Assembly (NCBI RefSeq): GCF_019898765.1
Contig: NZ_JAIOKB010000001.1
Location: 124,001-188,000 of the forward strand
Length of the DNA stretch: 64,000 nucleotides
DNA from: Sphingomonas yunnanensis
GTDB taxonomy: Bacteria; Pseudomonadota; Alphaproteobacteria; Sphingomonadales; Sphingomonadaceae
Direction of reading: 5' to 3'
The first letter of the stretch is position 1, and each line of letters begins with the position of its first letter. Below are positions 17,416 through 28,632 of this stretch, one piece after another. Under the pieces are notes generated by a model. The model was not told the DNA's origin and did no database searches. It was given only the letters and a program-made list of their open reading frames with translations. Made by a program: the position numbers and the translations under genes.

Positions 17416-18603
17416 CTAGGCCCCCGGCAGCTCGAGGATCCTTTTGGCGACGATGTTGAGCTGGATCTCGCTCGTCCCGCCCTCGATCGAGTTGGCCTTG
17501 GTGCGCAGCCACGCCCGCGCGCCCGCACCGCCGCGCGAGCGCTCGCTCTCCCACTCGAGCGCGTCCGAGCCGCCCGCGGCCATCATCAGCTCGTGGCGCG
17601 CCTTGTTCAGCTCGGTACCGACATATTTCATCATGCTCGGCTGCGCGGGATGCGCCCTCCCGGCCTTGAGCTCGTCGATGAACCGCTCGGACATCGCCGC
17701 GAACGCCTTGGCGCGTACCTCGAACAGCGCGATCTGCGCGCGCAGCAGCGGGTCGGCGAGGCGCCCGTCGTGGTCGCGCCCGACCGTCGCGATCGCGCCC
17801 TCGACCAGCGGGTTACGCCCGCCGCTCGCCAGCCCCATGCCGCTGATCATCTCGCGCTCGTGGCCGAGGAGATATTTAGCGACGTCCCAGCCCTTGTTCT
17901 CGTCGTGGATGCGGTTGGCCTTGGGCACCTTCACGTCGTCGAAGAAGGTCTCGCAGAAGGGCGAATAGCCGCTGATCAGCAGGATCGGCTTGGTCGAGAC
18001 GCCGGGCGAGTCCATGTCGAACAGCACGAAGCTGATCCCGCCCTGCTTCGATTCCCTGCTGGTCCGCACCAGGCAGAAGATCCAGTCGGCCTTGTCGGCG
18101 TAGCTGGTCCACACCTTCTGGCCGTTGACGATATAATGGTCGCCGGCGTCCTCGGCGCTGGCGGCGAGCCCGGCCAGGTCTGAGCCGGCGTTGGGCTCGG
18201 AATAGCCCTGGCACCAGCGGATCTCGCCGCACGCGATCTTGGGGAGATGCTCGCGCTTCTGTTCCTCGGTGCCATATCTGAGCAGCGCCGGCCCGAGCAT
18301 CGAGATGCCGAAGGAGTTGAGCGGGTTGCGCGCGCGGATCGCGGCCATCTCCTCGCGCAGGATCTTGGTCTCGGCGGGGGAGAGGCCGCCGCCGCCATAG
18401 TCTTTCGGCCAGTCGGGCACAGTCCAGCCGCGCTCGGCCATCAGCTTGAGCCAGCGCGCCTGCGGCGGGTTCGAGGCGGGGTCGTAGCGTCGACCGCCCC
18501 AGCAGACGTCCGTGTCCGCGCGCACCGGCTCGCGCATCTCGGGCGGGCAGTTCTCGGCGAGCCAAACGCGGGTCTCGGTGCGGAAGGTGTCGAGGTCGGT
18601 CAT
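17416..18603 (-). CDS. Acyl-CoA dehydrogenase (395 aa)
   Basis: Second FAD-dependent acyl-CoA dehydrogenase of the cluster. ATG 18603 (MTDLDTFRTETRVWLAENCP) follows GAGGA at good spacing, so I discard the longer upstream reading. Visible motifs are CQGYSEPNAGSDLAG (FAD/substrate region), GQKVWTSYADKADW, HEREMISGMGLASGGRN and a C-terminal SIEGGTSEIQLNIVAKRIL, the usual ACAD ending. It is of the long type often found in bile-acid, steroid or terpenoid degradation clusters, but that is an inference. It lies immediately upstream of the smaller ACAD. Confidence 0.91.
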   Translation of the reverse strand: MTDLDTFRTETRVWLAENCPPEMREPVRADTDVCWGGRRYDPASNPPQARWLKLMAERGWTVPDWPKDYGGGGLSPAETKILREEMAAIRARNPLNSFGISMLGPALLRYGTEEQKREHLPKIACGEIRWCQGYSEPNAGSDLAGLAASAEDAGDHYIVNGQKVWTSYADKADWIFCLVRTSRESKQGGISFVLFDMDSPGVSTKPILLISGYSPFCETFFDDVKVPKANRIHDENKGWDVAKYLLGHEREMISGMGLASGGRNPLVEGAIATVGRDHDGRLADPLLRAQIALFEVRAKAFAAMSERFIDELKAGRAHPAQPSMMKYVGTELNKARHELMMAAGGSDALEWESERSRGGAGARAWLRTKANSIEGGTSEIQLNIVAKRILELPGA

Positions 18604-18680
18604 GACTGGGTCCTCGCGGGTGAGGTGATGGGGTCGGCGGGAGCGGCGACAGGAGCGAGGTCGCTCGCCCCAGTCACTGC

Positions 18681-18840
18681 CGTCATCCCGGACTTGTTCC
18701 GTGTACGCGCCTTGGATCGCCCGCGCTGAGCCAAGATCGTGTATGGGGGACACGATCTCGCGCGTACACCGCGGCGCCGCGTACTCAGGTGCGGCGGTGC
18801 TTGCGGGACGGTGGATCCTGAAACGAGTTCAGGATGACGG
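18681..18840. repeat. Bipartite inverted repeat, family B
   Basis: CGTCATCCCGGACTTGTTCC (18681-18700) faces GTGGATCCTGAAACGAGTTC followed by AGGATGACGG (18811-18840). The right-hand unit is a good copy and the left is degenerate. They frame about 110 bases with no gene. The 322-base gap between the ACAD gene and the fused hydratase/dehydrogenase gene is otherwise empty. Confidence 0.7.
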
Positions 18841-18925
18841 AAGTGGGTGGGGAGGGCGCCTATGCCGCCGCCGCCGTTGGCCGACATCCTCCCAAGACGC
18901 TCCGGCCGCCTGCGATGGCGCCCCG

Positions 18926-20944
<2,019 letters not shown>

Positions 20945-21205
20945 GCGTGGATGCTCCTGCGACGGCAGTGTTGGTGTTTGTCGGAATGGGTCATTGAAGG
21001 GGCGGTAGCACGCGATCTCGCGTCACACCGTCGCGCCGGAGGGCACGCTGGGGTCGTACAAAGCCTCTGTCATATCGAAGGGCCGCGGTCGCACTGGCCA
21101 TACCTCACCTTCTAACCCTCCGTCACTGTATCGCCTTGAGCGTCTCGCAAATCAACTCTAGTCTCGCGTCGCAACGAACCCGATGTTCGAGCGACGGAGG
21201 CGCTG

Positions 21206-22942
21206 ATGGCAATGGGGCACGGGCAGGAGACCGGCTGGCCAGCGCGCTCGCACGACGAGGTGCGCGCGCTGCTCACCGCGCCGGGCAGCGCCTTCGAGAT
21301 CGAGACGGTGACGATCCGCGGCGTGCCGACCCGCACGTGGAAGAACGCGCCGCCGACGCTTCGCGCCCTGCTGGAGGTGAGCCGCGCCCACGGCGAGCGG
21401 CTGATGACGATCTACGAGGACGAGCGGGTCAGCTACGCCGCGCACGCGCGGGCGGTGGCCGCGCTCGCTGCTGTGCTGGCGGAGAAGGGCGTGCGCGCGG
21501 GCGACCGGGTCGCGATCGCGATGCGAAATCTGCCCGAATATCCCGCGGCACTGTTCGCGGTCACCGCGCTCGGCGCCGTGGCGGTGCCGCTGAATGCCTG
21601 GTGGAGCGGCGAGGAGCTGCGCTACGCACTCGACGATTCGGCCGCGCGGCTGCTGATCGTGGACGCCGAGCGGCACGAGCTGCTGCTCCCGCTGTACGGG
21701 CTGTTGCGCCACCTCGGCGACGTTCTGGTGACCCGCGCCAGCGGGACGCTCGCGCGGCCGGCGGTCGCCCTCGAAGCGCTCATCGGCGCACCCATGCGCT
21801 GGGAAGCGCTGCCCGAGCGACCGCTGCCGGATACACCGCTCGGGCCGGATGATCCCGCCGCGATCTTCTATACCAGCGGCACCACCGGGCGCCCGAAGGG
21901 CGCGCTGGGCACGCACCGCAATCTCACCACCAATATCATGAGCAGCGCCTACGCCGCCGCGCGCACCGCGCTGCGCCGGGGCGAGCTGCCGCCGCCCACG
22001 ACGCCACGAGTCGTGCTGACCGTGATCCCGCTGTTTCACGTCACCGCCTGCTCGGCCGCGCTGATGGGCGCGGTGGCGAGCGGGTCGACCACGATCTATA
22101 TGCGACGCTGGGACGCGGTGCGCGCGATGGAGCTGGTCGAGCGCGAGCGGGTCACCGTCACGGGCGGGGTGCCGACGATCGCGTGGCAGCTGCTCGATCA
22201 TCCCGAGCGCGCGCGCTTCGACCTCTCCAGCCTCGAGTCGATCGCTTATGGTGGCGCCCCCGCGGCGCCCGAGCTGGCGCGGCGGCTCCGCGCCGAGTTC
22301 GGCGTGTGGCCGCAGAACGGCTGGGGCATGACCGAGACGATGGCGACGGTGACGTCGCTGGCAGCGGAGGATTATCTCGCGCGACCGGAGAGCGCCGGCC
22401 TGCCGGTGGCGGTGGCCGATGTGATCGTCACCGACGGGGAGGGCGCCCCGCTGCCGCCCGGAGCTGTGGGGGAGGTGCGCGCGCGCGGTCCGATGGTGGT
22501 GGCGGGCTATTGGAACCGTCCCGAGGCGAGCGCCGAGACCTTCGTCGAGGGCTGGGTCCGCACCGGCGACGTCGGTCGCCTCGACGAGGACGGCTTCCTC
22601 TACATCCTCGATCGCGCCAAGGACGTGGTGATCCGCGGCGGCGAGAACATCTACTCGATCGAGATCGAGAACGTGCTGGAGGCGCATCCCGCGGTGAGCG
22701 AATGTGCCGTGCTCGGCGCGCCGCACCGCGTGCTGGGCGAGGAAGCGGTCGCGGTGGTGCGGCTGACCCCGGCGGGTAGCGTGGACGAGGCCGAGCTGCA
22801 GCACTGGGTTCGCGCGCGGCTCGCCGCCTTCAAGGTGCCCGCGGAGATCCGCTTCACCGCCGAGCCGCTGCCCCGTAACGCCAACGGCAAGATCCTGAAG
22901 CGCGAGCTCAAGGGCTTGTTCCGGGAACGTTTCGCGGCGTAG
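21206..22942 (+). CDS. Class I adenylate-forming acyl-CoA ligase
   Basis: AMP-forming acyl-CoA synthetase (578 aa) that activates a carboxylic acid for beta-oxidation. The P-loop YTSGTTGRPKGALG is at about residues 222-235; GWGMTETM (A5), WVRTGDVGRLDEDGFLYI (A7/A8) and the C-terminal catalytic lysine region PLPRNANGKILKREL are all present. GGAGG lies seven bases before ATG 21206. The gene is divergent from the fused hydratase/dehydrogenase, so the 261-base gap probably carries both promoters. Substrate class not determinable. Confidence 0.92.
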   Translation: MAMGHGQETGWPARSHDEVRALLTAPGSAFEIETVTIRGVPTRTWKNAPPTLRALLEVSRAHGERLMTIYEDERVSYAAHARAVAALAAVLAEKGVRAGDRVAIAMRNLPEYPAALFAVTALGAVAVPLNAWWSGEELRYALDDSAARLLIVDAERHELLLPLYGLLRHLGDVLVTRASGTLARPAVALEALIGAPMRWEALPERPLPDTPLGPDDPAAIFYTSGTTGRPKGALGTHRNLTTNIMSSAYAAARTALRRGELPPPTTPRVVLTVIPLFHVTACSAALMGAVASGSTTIYMRRWDAVRAMELVERERVTVTGGVPTIAWQLLDHPERARFDLSSLESIAYGGAPAAPELARRLRAEFGVWPQNGWGMTETMATVTSLAAEDYLARPESAGLPVAVADVIVTDGEGAPLPPGAVGEVRARGPMVVAGYWNRPEASAETFVEGWVRTGDVGRLDEDGFLYILDRAKDVVIRGGENIYSIEIENVLEAHPAVSECAVLGAPHRVLGEEAVAVVRLTPAGSVDEAELQHWVRARLAAFKVPAEIRFTAEPLPRNANGKILKRELKGLFRERFAA

Positions 22943-22972
22943 GGCTGTTCCCCGGTGGAGCGGGGAACGACG

Positions 22973-23710
22973 ATGCGGGTGACACGGGACTTCCTGCGCG
23001 GCCGCGGTCGCGACGCGATGAGCGAGTCGGACAAAGCCATCCTCGAGCGCGCGGTCGAGCGCATCGATACGCTGCCCGCGCGCACGATCGTCACCCGGCG
23101 CGGCGACCGGCTGCGCAACAGCATGCTGCTGCTCGAGGGCGCGATGTGCCGCTACATGGACGCACGCGACGGCTTCCGCCAGCTCGTCGCGTTGCAGGTG
23201 CCGGGCGACTTCGTCGATCTCCACGGCTACCCGCTGCATCGGCTCGACCATGACGTCGGCACGCTCACCGAGGCGCGCGTCGCGGTGATCCCGCACGCCG
23301 CGATCGACTCGATCGTCGCCGATCATCCTCAGCTCGCGCGCGTCCTGTGGCGTTCGACGTTGCTCGACGCCGCGCTGCATCGCGAGTGGATCTTCCGCAT
23401 CGGCCGGCTCGACGCCGCGGGGCGGATCGCGCACTTCCTGCTGGAGACCTACCATCGCCTCAAGGCCACCGGGCGCGGCGGCGACGGTGTGTTCGAGCTC
23501 GCGCTGATCCAGCAGGATCTCGGCGAGGCGTGCGGGCTCACCAGCGTGCACGTCAACCGCACGCTGCGGCGGCTGCGTGAGGAGAAACTCGTCGAGGCGG
23601 TGCGCGGCACCGTGACGATCCTCGACGAGCCCGGGCTGGCGCGCGTCGGCGAGTTCGACCCCGATTACCTCTACCTTGAGGAAGGACCCTGGCAGGCCGC
23701 CGCTGCCTGA
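22973..23710 (+). CDS. Crp/Fnr family transcriptional regulator
   Basis: A 245-residue regulator with an N-terminal cyclic-nucleotide-type beta-barrel (about 30-120: LLLEGAMCRYMDARDGFRQL, QVPGDFVDLHGY) and a C-terminal winged helix (ALIQQDLGEACGLTSVHVNR is the recognition region). No FNR-type cysteine cluster is seen, so it is not an oxygen-sensing iron-sulfur FNR. ATG 22973 has GGGGAA just upstream; an in-frame GTG 22955 is also possible. It lies 30 bases after the acyl-CoA ligase and may control the adjacent catabolic cluster (inference). Confidence 0.88.
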   Translation: MRVTRDFLRGRGRDAMSESDKAILERAVERIDTLPARTIVTRRGDRLRNSMLLLEGAMCRYMDARDGFRQLVALQVPGDFVDLHGYPLHRLDHDVGTLTEARVAVIPHAAIDSIVADHPQLARVLWRSTLLDAALHREWIFRIGRLDAAGRIAHFLLETYHRLKATGRGGDGVFELALIQQDLGEACGLTSVHVNRTLRRLREEKLVEAVRGTVTILDEPGLARVGEFDPDYLYLEEGPWQAAAA

Positions 23711-23756
23711 GCGCAGCGCTCTTTCGCGCCTCCTTTCCTCTCGCTAGGTTTCCCTG

Positions 23757-24974
23757 ATGGCCGATCTCCCGCCGCCCGCTCCAGCGCCGGTCACGCTCCC
23801 GCCCGATTCCGCCGCGCTGTCGGCGGAGGGCGACCCGCACGTGGTGCTGCGGCGCGACCGGCTGCTCGCCGCGCTGACGCTCACCTCGGGTATCGGGCTG
23901 ATGTTGGGCCTGCCGTTCGCGCTCAAGTCGGGCGCCGAGTTCTTCATGCCCACCGCGGTCGCGCTGGTGGTCGCGCTCGCGCTGATCCCGCTGCTCGAGT
24001 GGCTCGAGCGACGCCGACTGCCCTCGGCCATGGCGGCGCTGGTCTGCGTGCTGTTGTTCCTCGTGATCGCCAACGTCGCGCTCGCCGCGATCGTCGTGCC
24101 CGCGACCGAGTTCTTCCGGTTGTTGCCCTCACGGATCGGGCGGATCCAGGACAATCTCGCGCCGTTGCTCGATCTCTATTCCAGTCTGGAGAAATACGCG
24201 AACCGCACGCTGCACCAGATCGCGAGCACGCCGGTGCGGCCGTCGCCTACCGCGGCGGTGGCGCCACCCAGCTCGATCGTCGAGCTCGCCGCCACTTCGG
24301 CGCCGGCGGTCATCATCCAGGTCTTCTACGCGATCCTCGTCGCCTTCTTCTTCCTGTCGGGCTGGACCCGGACGCGCGAGCGCATGATCACCGAGCGCGC
24401 CAGCTTCGGCGGCGCGATGGCGACCGCGCGCGTGCTGCAGGAGATGGTGGACGACGTGTCCTCGTATCTCGGCACGATCACGGTCATCAACGTCGCGCTC
24501 GGCGCCATCATCGCGGGCGCGCTCCACCTGCTCGGGATGCCGTTCCCGCTGATGTGGGGCGGCATCGTCGCGCTGCTCAACTATATCCCCTATTTCGGCC
24601 CGGTCGTGGCGGCGCTGCTGCTCGCGGTAGGTGGGCTGATGACCTTCTCCGATGTCTGGACGGCGCTGTCGGCGCCCGCGATCATGTACGGCGCCCATCT
24701 GATCGAGGCGAACGTCGTGACGCCGCTGATCGTCGGGCATCGGCTCACCATCAATCCGGTGATGATCCTGATCTCGATCTCCTTCTGGGGCTGGGTATGG
24801 GGCACGGTGGGCGCGCTGCTGGCGGTGCCGATCCTGATCATCGTGCAGACCATCCTGTCGGCGGCAGGACGGCCCGACATCGCGGGTTTCCTCTTCGAGC
24901 ACGGCACGCTGACTCGCACGCGCGAGGGTCGCCCGGCCGGGCTCGCGCGGCGCGGCGAGAAAGACGCCGAATAG
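23757..24974 (+). CDS. AI-2E family transporter
   Basis: Multi-pass membrane protein of the AI-2E/PerM family (405 aa). Members include the AI-2 exporter TqsA, but many are transporters of unknown substrate, so no specific role is claimed. A cytoplasmic proline-rich N-terminus (about 1-40) is followed by about eight hydrophobic segments. The family signature GMPFPLMWGGIVALLNYIPY and the later INPVMILISISFWGWVWGTV are present. It is the last gene before the tRNA-Asp genes. Confidence 0.88.
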   Translation: MADLPPPAPAPVTLPPDSAALSAEGDPHVVLRRDRLLAALTLTSGIGLMLGLPFALKSGAEFFMPTAVALVVALALIPLLEWLERRRLPSAMAALVCVLLFLVIANVALAAIVVPATEFFRLLPSRIGRIQDNLAPLLDLYSSLEKYANRTLHQIASTPVRPSPTAAVAPPSSIVELAATSAPAVIIQVFYAILVAFFFLSGWTRTRERMITERASFGGAMATARVLQEMVDDVSSYLGTITVINVALGAIIAGALHLLGMPFPLMWGGIVALLNYIPYFGPVVAALLLAVGGLMTFSDVWTALSAPAIMYGAHLIEANVVTPLIVGHRLTINPVMILISISFWGWVWGTVGALLAVPILIIVQTILSAAGRPDIAGFLFEHGTLTRTREGRPAGLARRGEKDAE

Positions 24975-24977
24975 CCG

Positions 24978-25006
24978 TTGACAGCCCCCGGTGTGCCGCC
25001 TAGTTG
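24978..25006 (+). promoter_or_regulatory. Promoter of the tRNA-Asp genes
   Basis: TTGACA (24978-24983), 17 bases, then TAGTTG (25001-25006), with the tRNA starting 21 bases further on. The -35 is consensus and the spacing ideal. Confidence 0.7.
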
Positions 25007-25027
25007 GCGCGCCTCACGCTTCTGCAA

Positions 25028-25104
<77 letters not shown>

Positions 25105-25179
25105 CCCCCCGGGGAGGCCGCAGATCCAAGCATGACCGTCGATCGTCGTTGCGGGCCGTCTGGCCCGGCGCGGCACGTT

Positions 25180-25256
<77 letters not shown>

Positions 25257-25335
25257 CGGTCGGTGGTGGTTGCTCTAGAGAAGAGCTTGACCAGTCACTC
25301 GCCCTTTCTCCGTCCGGAAGGTCAGCACCCAGCCC

Positions 25336-25430
25336 GTCATCGACGCGCAGGCGGGAATCCAGCCGCGCGGACGGTGCGGCTCCATCGCGGACGTTAGCAT
25401 GTCTGGACTCCCGCTTTCGCGGGAATGACG
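25336..25430. repeat. Bipartite inverted repeat, family E
   Basis: CCGTCATCGACGCGCAGGCG followed by GGAATCCAG faces CTGGACTCCCGCTTTCGCGG followed by GAATGACG. It lies in the 259-base gap between the second tRNA-Asp and the DUF2842 gene. Nothing else is visible in this gap. Confidence 0.65.
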
Positions 25431-25515
25431 AAGAGGGGTGGGGCAGGGACGGGATCGAGACCGACGATCAGCGAGAGCGTCGGCATCCACTGTCCGCACC
25501 GCCGCGGGCCTCACC

Positions 25516-25722
25516 TCACCGCCAACGCCCGGTCTCCATCCAGCGCAGCAGCGGCTTGAGCGGCGTGATCCAGATGATTCCCGTCACGAGATAGAAGCCG
25601 AGCTGGAGCAACGCCGGCCATTGCCCTATGACGCCCGAGAGCGAGGCGATGGCCACGCACCACAGCGCGATCAGCAGCAGGATCGCGAGCATCCCCACCG
25701 GCTTGCGCCACGACGGCGTCAT
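25516..25722 (-). CDS. DUF2842 domain-containing small membrane protein
   Basis: Sixty-eight residues with two hydrophobic helices (about 9-30 and 38-55) and the C-terminal motif ITPLKPLLRWMETGRWR that I recognise from DUF2842 proteins of alphaproteobacteria. Function unknown. Its ATG overlaps the stop of the 5-formyl-THF cyclo-ligase gene as ATGA (25722..25719), so the two are probably translated together. Confidence 0.85.
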   Translation of the reverse strand: MTPSWRKPVGMLAILLLIALWCVAIASLSGVIGQWPALLQLGFYLVTGIIWITPLKPLLRWMETGRWR

Positions 25723-26270
25723 CGCGACCGCCCCGCGATCCAGCCGCGCTCGGTCACGATCGCGTCAAGGGGGGCGTCCCAGGGGTCGGGGGGTATCGAG
25801 TCGAGCTGTTGCACGCTCCACGCGATACCGATGCGGTGCGCCGCGGGATAGGTCGCGAAGGCGCGGTCGTAGTGGCCGGCCCCCTGGCCGACGCGGTTGA
25901 GCGCGGCATCGAACGCCACCAGAGGAGTGAGCACCACGTCGGGTACGATCTCGGCGTGCGCACCATCGGGCTGGCGCAGCCCGAATGGTCCGTCAGCGAG
26001 CGCGTGGTCGCCGCTCCAGGCCAGGAAGCGGATCGGGGTCGCCCGATCGACGACGTGGGGCAGCGCCAGCCGGCAGCCGGCGGCACGAGCGACGTTCTCC
26101 AATTCGGAGGGATCGGCCTCGCTGCCGATCGGCGCGTAGCTCGCCACCACCAGGCCGGGCGCGAGCAGCGCGACGAACTCGCGCGGGCAGGAGAGGGGAG
26201 GCGCACCCGCCGCTACGAAGGCGTCGCGCGCGGCACGCGCGGCGGCGCGAAGAGCGCGCTTGTCAGTCAT
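25719..26270 (-). CDS. 5-formyltetrahydrofolate cyclo-ligase
   Basis: Cytoplasmic enzyme (183 aa) that converts 5-formyl-THF to 5,10-methenyl-THF using ATP. Family motifs are KRALRAAARAARDAF at the N-terminus, SEADPSELENVARAAGCRLALP, PDVVLTPLVAFDAALNRVGQ and GAGHYDRAFATYP, which form the ATP and folate sites. It lies directly downstream of the 6S RNA gene, the arrangement known from many proteobacteria, and overlaps DUF2842 downstream. The gene is called ygfA or fthC in different organisms. Confidence 0.93.
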   Translation of the reverse strand: MTDKRALRAAARAARDAFVAAGAPPLSCPREFVALLAPGLVVASYAPIGSEADPSELENVARAAGCRLALPHVVDRATPIRFLAWSGDHALADGPFGLRQPDGAHAEIVPDVVLTPLVAFDAALNRVGQGAGHYDRAFATYPAAHRIGIAWSVQQLDSIPPDPWDAPLDAIVTERGWIAGRSR

Positions 26271-26289
26271 CGTAGAGAGGGGGGCGGGG

Positions 26290-26447
26290 TGGCGGGACCG
26301 CCGTGGCCGTTGGCCGATGTATCCACTGACGCCCAGTACGTCAGGTGGGAGTCATATACGTCGGACCAGGATCCGGGCAGGGACAACCCCCATGGAAGAT
26401 GAATAGCCTCAGGGATTTTATGAGCTCGTACCGGGCAGAACCCGCCA
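26290..26447 (-). ncRNA. ssrS: 6S RNA (SsrS)
   Basis: RNA polymerase-binding regulatory RNA, called from synteny (between zapA and the 5-FCL gene) and folding. On the minus strand the 5' end GGCGGG (26446..26441) pairs with CCCGCC (26296..26291) as the closing stem. Further in, GCCCGGTAC (26436..26428) pairs with GTACTGGGC (26339..26331) over nine positions with one wobble. A GGCCAACGGCC hairpin sits in the 3' arm. The large middle part would form the central bubble. Ends are estimated to within a few bases; length is about 157. Confidence 0.85.
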
Positions 26448-26452
26448 ACACC

Positions 26453-26481
26453 TATCTAGGACGTCGGCGGCGCCTGCTCAA
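26453..26481 (-). promoter_or_regulatory. Promoter of 6S RNA
   Basis: On the minus strand TTGAGC (26481..26476), a 17-base spacer, then TAGATA (26458..26453). This predicts a start near 26446, exactly at the closing stem of the RNA. The -10 element contains the TAG stop codon of zapA. Confidence 0.7.
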
Positions 26482-26761
26482 GGGCCTCGGCGAGCTTCTC
26501 GAGCCGTTCCGACAGACGATCGAGCGCGATCCCCTCCGGCGTCTCGGGCGGGGGTGCCTCGCGCGCCTCGATCAACGCGTCCGCCACCATCAGCGCGGCG
26601 AGCAGCATGGTACGGTTGACCCCGCCGGCTCCTGCGGCGCGGCGCGCGTCCTCCCAGCGCTCGTCGATCAGCGCGGCGGCCTGCATCAGTCGGGCCTCGC
26701 CGCCGTCGCCGCAGCCCAGGTCATAGCTCGTCTCGCCGATGCGGAGCGTTACCCGCGCCAT
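26456..26761 (-). CDS. zapA: Cell division protein ZapA
   Basis: FtsZ-ring-associated protein that bundles FtsZ (101 aa). The N-terminal MARVTLRIGETSYDLGCGDG and the helix LMQAAALIDERWEDAR are typical; a C-terminal coiled coil (LDRLSERLEKLAEALEQ) follows. Start ATG 26761 overlaps the upstream stop as ATGA; the longer reading up to 26974 overlaps the upstream gene and is rejected. The gene is followed by 6S RNA as in other proteobacteria. Confidence 0.9.
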   Translation of the reverse strand: MARVTLRIGETSYDLGCGDGGEARLMQAAALIDERWEDARRAAGAGGVNRTMLLAALMVADALIEAREAPPPETPEGIALDRLSERLEKLAEALEQAPPTS

Positions 26762-26937
26762 CAGTCCTGCCCCCCGCGCGCGATGATCTCGTCGAGCGCG
26801 GCGACCGCCTCGCCCATCTTCTCGCGCAGTGCTTCGTGGCGGCGTGCGAGCGTGGCGGCAGCCGCTAGGCGCTGTTCCAAGACGCGTTCGACGCGGGTGA
26901 TGGCGGCATCGAGCCGGTCGATCGCTGGGTTGTCCAT
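26761..26937 (-). CDS. Short coiled-coil protein upstream of zapA
   Basis: Fifty-eight residues (MDNPAIDRLDAAITRVERVL...), almost entirely predicted helix with heptad-like Leu/Ala spacing and no membrane segment. The stop overlaps the zapA ATG, so the two are coupled and this protein may act with ZapA at the division site (inference from position only). ATG 26937 is preferred over the ATG at 27000 because the extra 21 residues are basic and do not continue the helix. I do not recognise a named family. Confidence 0.75.
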   Translation of the reverse strand: MDNPAIDRLDAAITRVERVLEQRLAAAATLARRHEALREKMGEAVAALDEIIARGGQD

Positions 26938-27074
26938 GGGGAGAGGCGATAGGATCGCGCGCGCGCGCCGACAAGATGGCGTAGAGACGAGTGGATGCAC
27001 CGCAGCGGTTGACGGCCGCGCGCCGTCCGGCGCAAAGACCCGCGCGACACCGAACTTACGGCGGAGACAGGCGC

Positions 27075-28076
27075 ATGACCAAGGTAGCGATCAACGGCTT
27101 CGGACGGATCGGGCGGCTGGTGGCACGCGCGCTGATCGAGCGCGGCAGCGACCTCGAGCTGGTGGCGATCAACGATCTCGCCGACACCAAGTCGAACGCG
27201 TGGCTGTTCAGCCGCGACAGCGTCCACGGCAAGTACGCCGGCACGGTCGAGGCCGACGGGCAGGACATGGTGATCGACGGCAAGCGCATTCGCGTCACCG
27301 CCGAGCGCGACCCCGCCAACCTGCCGCACAAGGAGCTCGGCGTCGACATCGTGCTGGAATGCACCGGCTTCTTCACCGATCGCGCCAGCGCGCAGAAGCA
27401 TATCGACGCCGGCGCCAAGAAGGTGCTGATCTCGGCCCCCGCCAAGAACGTCGACCTCACCGTGGTCTACGGCGTCAACCACGACAAGCTCGAGGCCGGG
27501 CACACGATCGTGTCGAACGCGTCGTGCACCACCAACTGCCTCGCGCCGGTCGCCAAGGTGCTCAACGACGCGATCGGCATCGAGCGCGGCCTGATGACCA
27601 CGATCCACGCCTATACGAACGACCAGAAGATCCTCGACCAGATCCACAGCGACCTGCGCCGGGCGCGCGCGGCGGCGATGAACATCATCCCGACGACGAC
27701 CGGCGCGGCGCGCGCGGTGGGCGAGGTGCTCCCCGAGCTGAAGGGCAAGCTGGACGGCTCGGCGATCCGCGTTCCCGTGCCCGACGGCAGCCTCGTCGAC
27801 CTCACCTTCACGCCGAAGCGCGACACCAGCAAGGAAGAGGTCAACCAGCTGCTCAAGGCCGCGGCCGAGGGCGCGATGCAGGGCGTGCTGCATTATTCGG
27901 ACGAGCCGCTCGTCTCGATCGACATCGTCCACACGCCCTACTCGTCGACGGTCGACAGCCTCGAGACCGCGGTGATCGACGGCAAGCTGGTCCGCGTGGT
28001 CAGCTGGTACGACAATGAATGGGGCTTCTCCAACCGCATGGTCGATACCGCGACCGCGATGGCGAAGCTCGGCTGA
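27075..28076 (+). CDS. gap: Glyceraldehyde-3-phosphate dehydrogenase, type I
   Basis: Glycolytic or Calvin-type GAPDH of 333 residues. The NAD-binding start [15 protein letters not shown], the catalytic-cysteine motif [13 protein letters not shown] (about 150-162), the phosphate-site region and the C-terminal [15 protein letters not shown] are all intact. ATG 27075 replaces an upstream in-frame start at 26991. It is the first gene of a gap-MOSC-pgk run. Confidence 0.97.
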   Translation: MTKVAINGFGRIGRLVARALIERGSDLELVAINDLADTKSNAWLFSRDSVHGKYAGTVEADGQDMVIDGKRIRVTAERDPANLPHKELGVDIVLECTGFFTDRASAQKHIDAGAKKVLISAPAKNVDLTVVYGVNHDKLEAGHTIVSNASCTTNCLAPVAKVLNDAIGIERGLMTTIHAYTNDQKILDQIHSDLRRARAAAMNIIPTTTGAARAVGEVLPELKGKLDGSAIRVPVPDGSLVDLTFTPKRDTSKEEVNQLLKAAAEGAMQGVLHYSDEPLVSIDIVHTPYSSTVDSLETAVIDGKLVRVVSWYDNEWGFSNRMVDTATAMAKLG

Positions 28077-28077
28077 G

Positions 28078-28632
28078 ATGGAGCATGCGGGCGGGGCGGG
28101 CGTGACGGGCGTGCTGCTCGGCATCGCGCGTCACGCCCGCTCGCGCGCGCCGGTCGAGACCGTCGTGCGCGCCGAGGTGTCGCTCGCGCGCGGCATCCAC
28201 GGCGACTTCCGCGGCGCGATGCGGGGCAAGCCCTACAAGCGCCAGGTCACGCTGATCGAGCGCGGTGACTGGGCGGCGGCGATGCGGCTGGTCGGCCACA
28301 CGATCGACTGGACCGAGCGGCGCGCCAACCTGCTGGTCGACGCGCTCGACCTGCCGCAGAAGGCGGGAACGGTGCTCCGCATCGGCGCGGACGTGCTGCT
28401 CGAGATCACGCGCGAGTGCGACCCGTGCGAGCGGATGGAAGCGCTCGCCCCTGGGCTCAAGCAGGCGATGACGCCCGACTGGCGCGGTGGCGCCTGCGCG
28501 ATGGTGATACAGGGCGGCACGATCGCCGTCGGTGACAGGATCAGGATCGAGGACCCATGGCCAAGTCTTTTCGAACGCTCGACGACATCGGCGACGTCGC
28601 CGGCAAGCGGGTCCTCGTCCGCGGGGATCTGA
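28078..28632 (+). CDS. MOSC domain-containing protein
   Basis: A 184-residue protein with a MOSC domain, the module of molybdenum-cofactor sulfurases and of small proteins thought to handle sulfur or molybdopterin ligands. Visible features are [59 protein letters not shown] (paired cysteines) and a final [10 protein letters not shown] strand. It begins one base after the gap stop and its frame runs 76 bases into pgk. The last 26 residues (Ser/Thr/Ala-rich) therefore lie in the overlap and look unlike a conserved domain end. Confidence 0.83.
   Translation: MEHAGGAGVTGVLLGIARHARSRAPVETVVRAEVSLARGIHGDFRGAMRGKPYKRQVTLIERGDWAAAMRLVGHTIDWTERRANLLVDALDLPQKAGTVLRIGADVLLEITRECDPCERMEALAPGLKQAMTPDWRGGACAMVIQGGTIAVGDRIRIEDPWPSLFERSTTSATSPASGSSSAGI

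Noticed and set aside
25105-25179. Separate promoter or a third RNA gene between the tRNA-Asp genes
   Set aside because: No -35/-10 pair or cloverleaf was visible; the spacer contains only a small GGGCC hairpin.
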